A DNA stretch of 7,395 bases from Ruminococcaceae bacterium UBA5396. GTDB taxonomy: Bacteria; Bacillota; Clostridia; Oscillospirales; Acutalibacteraceae. A program made the translations under genes and the position numbers. The stretch covers positions 12,755 through 20,149 of the forward strand of contig DHOG01000066.1 of NCBI GenBank assembly GCA_002410715.1, in the 5' to 3' direction. Below, in pieces: positions 1 to 6,279 of this stretch (its first letter is position 1; the number at the start of each line of letters is the position of its first letter). The notes beneath the pieces were generated by a model. The model ran no database searches. It was not told where the DNA came from and saw nothing but the letters and a program-made list of their open reading frames with translations.

Positions 1-1167
1 GACAAGGGCGGCCGCTGCCATGCTCATGACAATTCGATGGTCGTTGAATCCCGGCAGGGTTGCGCCGCCCTGAAACCCATCGGCTCCTTCAATAATCAGT
101 CCGTCATCGGTTTCCTTCACACGCCCGCCGAGCAGCCCCAGACAGCGGGCAATTGCTGCCAGCCGATCGCTTTCCTTCAGCCGCAGCCGCGACGCACCGG
201 TGATGGTCGTAACTCCTTTTGCGGCCGCCCCCACTGTGGCGAGAATGGGCACAAGGTCGGGAATCTGGGTGGCGTCGATTTCAATCCCCCGCAGCGCCCC
301 CCGCCTGCAAACAATGCCGCTTTGGCTGACTGTTATATCCGCACCAAACCGCTTCATCAAATCCAGCGCCGCAACATCACCCTGATGCGAATTAATATCG
401 GCGCCGGTCAGGGTGATTTCCCCCCCGAGCGCACCCATAGCCAGTAGAAATGCTGCCTGCGACCAGTCACCCTCTACAACAAAATCATGGGGACTATAGC
501 CTTGACCGCCCGGAATAATCCATCCGTTTTCTACTGAATGTATAACAATGTCGGCTTTTCTTAACGTATCAATCGTCAAATCAATGTATGCCGCCGATTC
601 AAGCGGAGTGGTCAAAGAAATGACACTTTCCCCATTGCAAAGGGGAAGGGCGAACAGCAGTCCGGTGATAAACTGACTGGACACATTGCCCGGCAGGTCA
701 AATTTTCCCGCCTGCAGCTTGCCCTTTAAGCTCAGCGGCAGACAAAGATTTTCACTCTGATTATATTCGAGCCGCACCCCATGCTGGGGCAGACAGCTTT
801 CATATACCCCGAGGGGACGCTGCGGCAGCCTGCCCTTGCCGATAAAGGTGCACTCCATTCCGAGTGCAGCGTAAATCGGAACCAGAAAACGCAGGGTAGA
901 GCCGCTCTCTATACAATCAATCACCGGATGTATCTCTTTGCGATCGGTTTTCTTGAAATTGACGGTATTGCCGATTTGATCCGCCTGAACACCCAGATTT
1001 GTAAGCCCCCCCAAGGTTGCCCGCATATCATCGGAGTCAATAACGCCGCGGACGCTGCCTCCACCTGACAGGGCAGCGCATATCAGCGCACGGTGAGCCA
1101 CAGACTTGGAGGGCGGTGCGGCGGCGCGCCCTTTTATTTGGGAGGGCGAAGCCTTTACCGCACTCAT
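1..1167 (-). CDS. aroA: 3-phosphoshikimate 1-carboxyvinyltransferase (EPSP synthase), C-terminus cut by window edge
   Basis: Cytoplasmic enzyme of the shikimate pathway; it joins shikimate-3-phosphate and PEP to give EPSP. I translated 389 codons without a stop from ATG 1167; the family is about 427 residues, so roughly the last 40 lie beyond the left edge. Visible family motifs are the N-terminal PPSKSVAHR (K21, S22, R26), the loop E87-SGSTLRF-F94 that replaces the E. coli NAGTAMRP segment, IPD with the catalytic-type Asp at D304, LKESDR with E332 and R335, and DHR at 376-378. The start overlaps the aroB stop as ATGA and is preceded by GGAGG at good spacing (GGAGGCGATAAC then ATG), so it is translationally coupled. 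It is the fourth gene of the aro operon. The identification is very secure; only the final C-terminal Lys-containing active-site region cannot be seen. Confidence 0.96.
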   Translation of the reverse strand, partial: MSAVKASPSQIKGRAAAPPSKSVAHRALICAALSGGGSVRGVIDSDDMRATLGGLTNLGVQADQIGNTVNFKKTDRKEIHPVIDCIESGSTLRFLVPIYAALGMECTFIGKGRLPQRPLGVYESCLPQHGVRLEYNQSENLCLPLSLKGKLQAGKFDLPGNVSSQFITGLLFALPLCNGESVISLTTPLESAAYIDLTIDTLRKADIVIHSVENGWIIPGGQGYSPHDFVVEGDWSQAAFLLAMGALGGEITLTGADINSHQGDVAALDLMKRFGADITVSQSGIVCRRGALRGIEIDATQIPDLVPILATVGAAAKGVTTITGASRLRLKESDRLAAIARCLGLLGGRVKETDDGLIIEGADGFQGGATLPGFNDHRIVMSMAAAALV

Positions 1168-2234
1168 GTTATCGCCTCCGATTGGCTGTTCAAGAAGGAG
1201 GAAAGCAGGGTTACTTCCATGGGGTGCACAAAAGCGTTTCCGATTTCCCGAAGCAGTACAATGTCGATTTTGGAGCCCGCCATCTTTTTATCAAGGAGTA
1301 CAGCCGAAAGATATTCGCTTTGCGGAGCGGGATCGGATATGGGCAGTTGGTACTTTTTCAGCAGTGCGGCAAGGCGAGAGGCAGTACCGACAGCGGTCAG
1401 CCCCTGCTTTTCGGACGCCGCCGTTACTGCCGCCATTCCGACGGCAACCCCAAAACCGTGTGTCAAGCCTGTATAGCGATAGTGTTTCTCCAAAGCGTGT
1501 CCAAGGGTGTGCCCGAAATTGAGCAGCTTGCGCTCTCCCGATTCCCGCTCGTCCCGTTCGACCACACCGCGTTTTATGTCGATGCACCGCGAAATGATTG
1601 GCTCACGGTTGGCACCGTCCATATCACGGTTTTCAAGCATTTCAAACAGGCATAAATCCTTGATGGCGGCAGTCTTGATGACCTCCGCCATTCCGTCGGT
1701 GAGCACCTCACGCGGCAGGGTGTCCAGCGTATCTGTATCAGCTAATACAAGCACCGGTTGCCAGAATGCCCCTACAAGGTTTTTACCGTCGGGAATATCC
1801 ACCCCGGTTTTGCCTCCAACCGAGGAATCCACCTGTGCAAGCAGGGTTGTCGGAATCTGGACAAAGTCAATCCCGCGAAGCCATGTCGCCGCCGCAAATC
1901 CGGTCATATCCCCTGTGACACCACCCCCCAGCGCCACAATCAGATCACCGCGGGTAAGTCGATTTTTTGCAAGGCGGGCGTATATCTCCGAAATGGTTGT
2001 AAGTCGCTTGCTTTCCTCGCCTGCCGGGAAGATGAATACATCTGCTTGATAGCCTGCCGCATCAAACGAGGCGACAACCCGGGAGGCATAGAAAGGTGCA
2101 ACATTGGAATCCGTAACGATTAGGGCACGCTCACCGCCGTTTACTCCTCGGCTGAGCGCACCCGCCTTTTCCAACAAGCCCCTGTCAATCATAATGTCGT
2201 AAGGCCGCGCCGTATTTACAGTCAGCTTTGTCAT
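1164..2234 (-). CDS. aroB: 3-dehydroquinate synthase
   Basis: Second step of the shikimate pathway: an NAD+- and divalent-metal-dependent enzyme converts DAHP to 3-dehydroquinate in the cytoplasm. The 356-residue product has the usual family length. Visible landmarks are the NAD-binding ALGGGVTGD (G103-G105, D109), the substrate/nucleotide stretch IPTTLLAQVDSSVGGKTG (D136, K142) followed by K151-N152, and metal ligands inferred by family alignment as E184 (in DGMAEVIK), H242 (FGHTLGHALE, with H246 also in the active site) and H259 (LTHGFG). The whole catalytic set is present. The ATG at 2234 overlaps the tyrA stop codon in an ATGA, and an AGAGGGGG ribosome binding site lies about 8 bases upstream, so the start is well supported. 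Its 3' end overlaps the aroA start in the same way. Confidence 0.97.
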   Translation of the reverse strand: MTKLTVNTARPYDIMIDRGLLEKAGALSRGVNGGERALIVTDSNVAPFYASRVVASFDAAGYQADVFIFPAGEESKRLTTISEIYARLAKNRLTRGDLIVALGGGVTGDMTGFAAATWLRGIDFVQIPTTLLAQVDSSVGGKTGVDIPDGKNLVGAFWQPVLVLADTDTLDTLPREVLTDGMAEVIKTAAIKDLCLFEMLENRDMDGANREPIISRCIDIKRGVVERDERESGERKLLNFGHTLGHALEKHYRYTGLTHGFGVAVGMAAVTAASEKQGLTAVGTASRLAALLKKYQLPISDPAPQSEYLSAVLLDKKMAGSKIDIVLLREIGNAFVHPMEVTLLSSFLNSQSEAIT

Positions 2235-3073
2235 TCGGCAACCCCCTCTTTTCTTAACCGCCCTTGGCGCAGCACCTGTTCCAGACGTTCCGCGTCCCTA
2301 TCGGCTACTGCTCCCCGGCAGTCCTTGAGATTTTGAATCAGCAGATCAATCTCACTGCAGAGATAATCCGCGTTTTTTAAAAAAAGCTGTGTCCATAGCG
2401 TTTCATCCACCGTTGCCACCCTTGACACATCCCGAAAGCTCCCCGCCGAAAATCCCTTGTGATCGGGACATTGGGGTGACTTGACATACGCCCCCGCCAA
2501 CACATGGGGAAGCTGGGAGGTAAAAGCAATCATCCTGTCATGCTGTTGGGGGGTGGCAAGGGTTATGCCCGCACAACCAATCCCCAGCGCCAGCTGCTTG
2601 AGGCGCTCTAGAACAAAATCAGGGGTATCTTCTTGGGGCGTGAAAATATAGTATGCACCGTCAAACAAATCCGGCGCCGCATTTTCAAACCCGCCTCGTT
2701 CCTTTCCCGCCATGGGATGTCCTCCCACAAAATGCAGCCCGTGATGACGGCAAATCGGGGTGCATTCCCGCACCACATCACGCTTTACGCCGCAGACGTC
2801 GGTGACGATAGCGCCCCTTTTTAGCATTGATGCATATTCATTCAAAACCTTTGTCGCATTGTGGGGATCTAAAGCCAGAATCAACAGATCGGCTTCTCCC
2901 AGATGCTGTGCTCCGATTTTGTCGGCGGCACCGGATGACAGTACCGCTTCCATCACCTTTTCATCTCGATCGATTCCAATCACGGTATGCCCGGTGCGCT
3001 TCTTTATAGCCAGCCCCAGCGAGCCCCCGATCAGCCCCATGCCGACAATGGCAATTGACAATGTGTTTTCCAT
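2231..3073 (-). CDS. tyrA: Prephenate dehydrogenase (short form without ACT domain)
   Basis: Oxidative decarboxylation of prephenate to 4-hydroxyphenylpyruvate, the committed step to tyrosine. The 280 residues comprise an N-terminal Rossmann domain (GMGLIG at 11-16, acidic D35 at the end of the second strand, fitting NAD+ preference) and a helical dimerisation domain. Family landmarks are DVCGVK (92-97, usually DVGSVK), the catalytic-type His H119 in GGHPMAGKE, and the substrate-site region SQLPHVLAGA (H200) with FRDVSRVA (R214, R218). Bacillus-type enzymes are about 370 residues with a C-terminal ACT domain that senses aromatic amino acids; here the protein ends after the dimerisation domain, so that feedback module is absent. 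AAAGGAA lies about 8 bases before ATG 3073. The aroF-tyrA gap is 41 bases. Arogenate as an alternative substrate cannot be excluded from sequence. Confidence 0.94.
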   Translation of the reverse strand: MENTLSIAIVGMGLIGGSLGLAIKKRTGHTVIGIDRDEKVMEAVLSSGAADKIGAQHLGEADLLILALDPHNATKVLNEYASMLKRGAIVTDVCGVKRDVVRECTPICRHHGLHFVGGHPMAGKERGGFENAAPDLFDGAYYIFTPQEDTPDFVLERLKQLALGIGCAGITLATPQQHDRMIAFTSQLPHVLAGAYVKSPQCPDHKGFSAGSFRDVSRVATVDETLWTQLFLKNADYLCSEIDLLIQNLKDCRGAVADRDAERLEQVLRQGRLRKEGVAE

Positions 3074-3114
3074 CTGCTGTTCCTTTCTGCCGCATCGAAG
3101 CAGGGAATCCGTCC

Positions 3115-4143
3115 CTACGTTCTGTGCGCAACCTCCTTGCCGAACATGGGCGCGATCTCGGCAATCCGTGCTGCCAGTGACCGGAACTGTTCGGGTGTCA
3201 ACGACTGCGCTCCGTCGGACAGGGCATGCGGCGGGTCGTTATGCACTTCTATTATCAGTCCGTCTGCCCCTGCCGCAACGGCTGCAAGCGCCAAAGGCTC
3301 GACAAGCGAGCTGATTCCGGCAGCATGGGACGGGTCAACAACCACAGGCAGATGCGAAATGCTTTTGAGCAGCGGAACGGCCGATATATCCAATGTGTTC
3401 CGAGTCATGGTTTCAAACGAGCGGATGCCTCTTTCGCACAGAATAACCTGCTCGTTGCCCGCAGCCATGATATATTCTGCGCTCATCAGCAGCTCTTCAA
3501 TCGTGTTGGCAAGACCACGTTTGAGCAGGATTGGCTTATCAACCTTGCCAAGCTCCTTCAGCAGCTCAAAATTCTGCATATTGCGTGCCCCTACCTGTAT
3601 GATATCAACATCTTCAAACAACACCATATGGTTGGGTGACATAATTTCGGTAACAATGGGCAGCCCTGTTTTCTTTCTCGCGTGGCGAAGAAGCTCAAGC
3701 CCCTCTGCGCGAAGCCCCTGAAACGCGTATGGGGAGGTGCGGGGTTTGAAGGCGCCGCCCCGCAGGAATGCGGCGCCGGAAGCCTTGACATCTTGGGCGA
3801 TTCCGGTAATCTGCTGGTCATTTTCAACCGAGCAGGGTCCTGCAATTATACCGAGCTTGCCGCCGCCGATTACCGAACCTTCTCCCAGATCAATTACGGT
3901 ATCGCCGGGATGAAATTTACGGTTGGCTTTTTTGTACGGTTCCTGTACACGCTTCACGCTTTCCACCATTCTCTGCGCCACGATGGACTCGATATCCACC
4001 GCCGCTGTATCGCCCAGCAGCCCAAGAACGGTAGAATGTTCACCGTACCATGCGTTTACCTTCACATTATTGGCGCTTTCAATCCACTCTGAAAACTCCA
4101 GAACCTCTTTTTGTGTAACCCCAGCCCTTAATACAATAATCAT
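3115..4143 (-). CDS. aroF: 3-deoxy-7-phosphoheptulonate (DAHP) synthase, type I-beta with N-terminal ferredoxin-like domain
   Basis: First step of aromatic biosynthesis: condenses PEP and erythrose-4-phosphate to DAHP. The start chosen is ATG 4143 (342 residues), because GGAAGGAAG lies 8 bases upstream and the family begins MIIVL. An in-frame ATG at 4194 would add 17 residues but lies inside the leader terminator hairpin. Residues 1 to about 70 form the ferredoxin-like regulatory domain that, in the Thermotoga enzyme, mediates feedback inhibition by tyrosine and phenylalanine. The TIM barrel follows with AGPC (C104), LRGGAFKPRTS (128-137), LKRG (207-210), CERG (236-239) and DPSH (270-273). 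C104, H273, E299 and D310 match the metal ligands C102, H272, E298 and D309 of Thermotoga maritima. First structural gene of the operon, under the upstream attenuator. Confidence 0.96.
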   Translation of the reverse strand: MIIVLRAGVTQKEVLEFSEWIESANNVKVNAWYGEHSTVLGLLGDTAAVDIESIVAQRMVESVKRVQEPYKKANRKFHPGDTVIDLGEGSVIGGGKLGIIAGPCSVENDQQITGIAQDVKASGAAFLRGGAFKPRTSPYAFQGLRAEGLELLRHARKKTGLPIVTEIMSPNHMVLFEDVDIIQVGARNMQNFELLKELGKVDKPILLKRGLANTIEELLMSAEYIMAAGNEQVILCERGIRSFETMTRNTLDISAVPLLKSISHLPVVVDPSHAAGISSLVEPLALAAVAAGADGLIIEVHNDPPHALSDGAQSLTPEQFRSLAARIAEIAPMFGKEVAHRT

Positions 4144-4177
4144 AACGAAATCTTCCTTCCCTATACTAGCTGAATAC

Positions 4178-4209
4178 AAAAAGGCGAAGCTCATACCATG
4201 AGCTTCGCC
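4178..4209 (-). terminator. Leader terminator (attenuator) upstream of aroF
   Basis: On the minus strand GGCGAAGCTCA (4209-4199) pairs perfectly with TGAGCTTCGCC (4193-4183). This is 11 pairs, 12 if T4198-A4194 closes the small loop. Five T (4182-4178) then G follow. It is oriented only for minus-strand transcription, because the other side lacks a T-run. It sits about 155 to 187 bases downstream of the promoter and 35 bases before the aroF start, the position of a premature terminator in an attenuated operon. Confidence 0.85.
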
Positions 4210-4261
4210 CTGTAATACAAATCGACTTTGTGTTTACAGTTTTACAGCAAAAGCGACATGG
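4196..4261 (-). promoter_or_regulatory. Antiterminator pairing of the aro leader
   Basis: The 3' end of the leader-peptide gene (4261-4246, CCATGTCGCTTTTGCT) can pair with the 5' arm and loop of the terminator (4210-4196, GGGCGAAGCTCATGG). The pairs are CCATG/CATGG, an internal loop, GCTTT/GAAGC with a G-U, one bulged T, then GCT/GGC with a G-U: 13 pairs in all. This is mutually exclusive with the terminator. Segment 4261-4246 ends just before the leader stop codon (4244-4242), so a ribosome finishing the peptide would mask it, whereas one stalled at Tyr19-Phe21 would leave it free. Worked out by eye, not by energy calculation. Confidence 0.7.
4210..4239 (-). promoter_or_regulatory. Accessory hairpin in the aro leader
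   Basis: On the minus strand CTGTAA (4239-4234) pairs with TTACAG (4215-4210), then after a small internal loop ACAAA pairs with TTTGT, closing a GTCGA loop: 11 pairs. It abuts the terminator and begins three bases after the leader-peptide stop codon. It fits inside the loop of the antiterminator, so it could help bring the two antiterminator strands together. Role inferred. Confidence 0.6.
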
Positions 4262-4340
4262 CAAAACCACCCCGGCTAAAATAATAGCCGAAGCTGTCCA
4301 TAAATCGATTTTGCAGTTTGGTTGCCATGACGCCAGTCAT
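4242..4340 (-). CDS. Phe/Tyr-rich attenuator leader peptide (32 aa)
   Basis: A short gene too small for routine calling. ATG 4340-4338 is preceded by GGAG (4352-4349) with an 8-base spacer, and TAA is at 4244-4242. The predicted 32-residue peptide begins MTGVMATK and has six aromatic residues: F13, F17, Y19, Y20, F21 and F26, with the tight run FGYYF at 17-21 and no Trp. The tandem Tyr-Tyr-Phe codons (TAT TAT TTT) occupy 4286-4278. It lies about 24 bases after the predicted transcription start and about 100 bases before aroF, with a terminator between. By analogy with trp, phe and his leader peptides, its job is to report aminoacyl-tRNA supply through ribosome stalling. In-frame ATGs at residues 5 and 14 are alternative starts, but only the first has a clear ribosome binding site. 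A function for the free peptide is not implied. Confidence 0.85.
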   Translation of the reverse strand: MTGVMATKLQNRFMDSFGYYFSRGGFAMSLLL

Positions 4341-4370
4341 AACGCACACTCCATAAACATTGTTTAGTTT

Positions 4371-4400
4371 ATCATACTCTACATCCATACCACTTGTCAA
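4371..4400 (-). promoter_or_regulatory. Sigma-A-type promoter of the aro operon
   Basis: Reading the minus strand, TTGACA (4400-4395) matches the -35 consensus exactly. It is followed after 18 bases by TATGAT (4376-4371, 5 of 6 to consensus). The bases just upstream (4410-4401) are AT-only and could act as an UP element. The predicted start of transcription is near 4364, which gives a leader RNA of about 220 bases before aroF. Confidence 0.8.
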
Positions 4401-4510
4401 TAAAATTTTACACTTTAAAGCGAATATATAATTCGTTTACAATATGGAGCCTTATTATATTCATTTTCCAAATTATATCCTTGTTCCTTTCATTCTCGCA
4501 AAGTTCAAGC
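4401..4510. other. Divergent intergenic segment between the aro and DUF1015 promoters
   Basis: This AT-rich stretch contains no convincing gene. The one visible structure is an inverted repeat CGAAT-ATATA-ATTCG at 4421-4435, with AAA and TTT flanks extending the symmetry apart from one extra G. It lies about 20 bases upstream of the aro -35 box. It could be a regulator site or chance; nothing else supports an operator. Confidence 0.3.
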
Positions 4511-4539
4511 TTGACGAAATAATAACATACCGTTAGAAT
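4511..4539 (+). promoter_or_regulatory. Sigma-A-type promoter of the DUF1015 gene
   Basis: TTGACG (4511-4516, 5 of 6) and TAGAAT (4534-4539, 5 of 6) are separated by 17 bases. Transcription should start near 4546. This argues against the in-frame ATG at 4548 and for the ATG at 4587, which then has a leader of about 40 bases. Confidence 0.75.
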
Positions 4540-4586
4540 GGTAGCATATGACTATAAATGCCTTTACCAGAGAGGATGGTTTATCA

Positions 4587-5897
4587 ATGGCTGAAATCTG
4601 CCCTTTTCGCGCTTTGCGCTTTACTCCCGTAGCAGGGGAAATTGAGGAGCTTACCTGCCCTCCCTATGACATTATCAGTGAAGAACAGCGCCTTGAATAC
4701 TTGTCACAAAATCCGCACAATATTATAAGGCTGGAGCTTCCACGTGACGGACAGGAGCCCTATTCTCAGGCGGGCGAAACCCTGCGCCGGTGGCTGAATG
4801 AGGGTATTCTCCAGCAGGATGATGCTCCCGCGCTTTATATCTATGAAATACGCTTTTCGGTTGATGGGCGCAGCGATATCAGCGGAGCAGATGGCGAAAA
4901 ACGCAGTATTATGGGCATGATCGGACTGGTCAAGCTGGAGGAATTTGAAAAAGGCATTGTGCTGCCCCACGAGGAAACTCTTTCCAAGGCAAAGACCGAC
5001 CGTTTTAATCTTATGAAGGCAACCAACTGCAATTTCAGCAGTATTTATTCGTTGTATATGGATGACGGCGGAGAAGAGGAAACGCTTGACATTCTGGCGT
5101 TGATTTCTCATGATCAGCCGATTTCAGAGATGACGGATGAATCCGGTCTTGAGCATCGTCTGTGGGCAATCACCGATACCGGAATAATTGCTCAAATCCA
5201 AAATCATTTGGCTGATACAAAGCTGTATATTGCCGACGGACACCACCGTTATGAAACCGCCTTGAATTACCGTAATTACCTCCGTGGGCAAGGGGTTCCT
5301 GAGGGAACGGCCGCGGATTATATCATGATGATGATGGTAGAAATGAACCATCCCGGTCTGGTTGTATTTCCGACCCACCGTCTTGTTCGGGGGCTGGACA
5401 GCTTTGATGCCAAGGCTTTGCTTGATGCCTGTGAGCCTTATTTTGATATTGTCAAAGAGGTTGACCTTTCTTCGGTTGACGAGGCACTGGAGAATGCCTA
5501 TATAAGCGGCAGTCACGCCTTCGGCTTTTATACCGGTGGCAATCGCTTTACGCTAATGACGCTCCGTGACGTGTCGGTCATGGATCGGCTGCTGCCATCC
5601 CTCTCACCGGCCTCACGCACCCTTGACGTCACCGTACTGCACACCCTTGTGCTTGAAAGGCTGATGGGGATCGACAAAGAGAATATGGCCAACCAACGCA
5701 ATCTTACTTATACCAGAAGCCTTGAGGAGGTTTTACACAGCGTGGATTCAGGGGAGGCTCAATGCGGCTTTATTCTGAATCCGACACGCGTCCCAGAGAT
5801 AAGGGATGTCGCGCTGGCAGGGGAAAAGATGCCCCAAAAATCAACCTATTTTTACCCAAAATTGATTACCGGTCTTGTCATGAATAAGCTTGATTGA
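4587..5897 (+). CDS. DUF1015 family protein (ParB/SerK-like kinase superfamily candidate)
   Basis: Soluble 436-residue protein of the DUF1015 family, function unproven. Family landmarks are the start MAEICPFRALRF, CPPYDII at 24-30, PHEET followed by KTDR at 127-139, the histidine motif DGHHRYETAL at 217-226, and FPTHRLV at 261-267. The DGHHRY block resembles the nucleotide-binding motif of ParB/Srx-fold enzymes such as the serine kinases SerK and SbnI, so a small-molecule kinase, possibly on serine, is a reasonable guess but no more. In other Clostridia this family often lies near serA or serC as I recall; neither is in this window. Start 4587 is preferred over in-frame 4548: AGAGAGGA lies about 10 bases upstream, family members begin with MAEI, and 4548 falls at the predicted transcription start. 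It is divergent from the aro operon and appears monocistronic. Confidence 0.85.
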   Translation: MAEICPFRALRFTPVAGEIEELTCPPYDIISEEQRLEYLSQNPHNIIRLELPRDGQEPYSQAGETLRRWLNEGILQQDDAPALYIYEIRFSVDGRSDISGADGEKRSIMGMIGLVKLEEFEKGIVLPHEETLSKAKTDRFNLMKATNCNFSSIYSLYMDDGGEEETLDILALISHDQPISEMTDESGLEHRLWAITDTGIIAQIQNHLADTKLYIADGHHRYETALNYRNYLRGQGVPEGTAADYIMMMMVEMNHPGLVVFPTHRLVRGLDSFDAKALLDACEPYFDIVKEVDLSSVDEALENAYISGSHAFGFYTGGNRFTLMTLRDVSVMDRLLPSLSPASRTLDVTVLHTLVLERLMGIDKENMANQRNLTYTRSLEEVLHSVDSGEAQCGFILNPTRVPEIRDVALAGEKMPQKSTYFYPKLITGLVMNKLD

Positions 5898-5903
5898 CTT
5901 TTA

Positions 5904-5933
5904 AACAATAGCATTTAAGCCTTGTTGTTTTTT
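5904..5933 (+). terminator. Weak intrinsic terminator after the DUF1015 gene
   Basis: AACAA (5904-5908) pairs with TTGTT (5922-5926), with a possible GC/GC extension inside, followed by G and six T (5928-5933). The stem is short and AT-rich, so termination is probably partial. The strong hairpin at 6102-6150 is a likely backup. Confidence 0.4.
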
Positions 5934-5955
5934 CTTTAAACCAACCTAGCAAAAA

Positions 5956-6025
5956 CTCCTTCCGTCAGGCTTCTGCCTGCAGCTCCCTCCTTGAGGGAGC
6001 TGTCGCCCGTGGGCGACTGAGGGAG
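5956..6025. repeat. Three-hairpin dispersed repeat (MITE-like / cloverleaf element)
   Basis: Three adjacent palindromes are seen: CAGGC-TTCT-GCCTG (5966-5979), a perfect 10-pair CAGCTCCCTC-CTT-GAGGGAGCTG (5980-6002), and TCGCC-CGTG-GGCGA (6003-6016). Flanking CTCCTTCCGTCA (5956-5967) and TGAGGGAG (6018-6025) are partly complementary and would close a cloverleaf. This architecture, with CTCCCTC/GAGGGAG cores, resembles small non-coding repeats scattered in intergenic regions of gut Clostridia. With a single copy in the window, repeat status rests on that resemblance. Confidence 0.6.
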
Positions 6026-6101
6026 ATATCTTCTGCAATGAAAGTGAATTCTAACCACTCCGGCGCTCCGTGCCACCAAAACAGGCTAAAGCCGCAAAAT
6101 A

Positions 6102-6150
6102 AAAAACCGCCGTGCCACTGTGGGGGAGTACAGTTGGCATGGCGGTTTTT
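6102..6150. terminator. Strong bidirectional terminator
   Basis: AAAAACCGCC pairs with GGCGGTTTTT. The stem continues through a G-T wobble, TGCCA/TGGCA, a bulged T and CTGT/ACAG, around a loop at about 6121-6128. T-runs lie on both sides: five T ending at 6150 on the plus strand and six T on the minus strand (6106-6101). It sits between the convergent DUF1015 gene and small Cys-rich gene, ending transcripts from both. Confidence 0.85.
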
Positions 6151-6279
6151 GTTCTCATCGACCGGCTTTTTAGCCAATCTAAAGTGGTTCTTTCGGGGGT
6201 GAGATCACGGTAGCATACAGTGAAAAGAATTTGCGAATAAGGGCTCCCCCGTTGATGTAGTGTGCGAATGCAGAGTGAC
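6151..6279. other. Unassigned stretch downstream of the small Cys-rich gene
   Basis: No convincing gene on either strand. It contains a small hairpin GGCT-TTTT-AGCC (6164-6175), a G5 run (6195-6199) and a C5 run (6246-6250) that could pair across about 46 bases, and two copies of TGCGAAT. It is probably the 3' untranslated region of the minus-strand small gene leading to the terminator at 6102-6150. Confidence 0.35.

Noticed and set aside
37..447. Plus-strand open frames across 37-447, 781-1068 and 1093-1655
   Set aside because: They are antisense to aroA and aroB, whose conserved motifs are intact on the minus strand; the plus-strand products have no recognisable domains.
4144..4194. In-frame upstream ATG (4194) adding 17 residues to AroF
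   Set aside because: It lies inside the terminator hairpin, has no ribosome binding site at proper spacing, and the extra residues are not typical of the family; ATG 4143 has GGAAGGAAG 8 bases upstream.
4264..4277. T-box riboswitch, suggested by GGGGTGG in the aro leader
   Set aside because: Only the GGGTGG hexamer matches the T-box; the following ACCGCG is absent, the position is far from the terminator, no specifier stem is evident, and the bases encode the leader peptide.
4548..4586. In-frame upstream ATG (4548) for the DUF1015 gene
   Set aside because: It coincides with the predicted transcription start, lacks a ribosome binding site, and the family begins with MAEI as at 4587.
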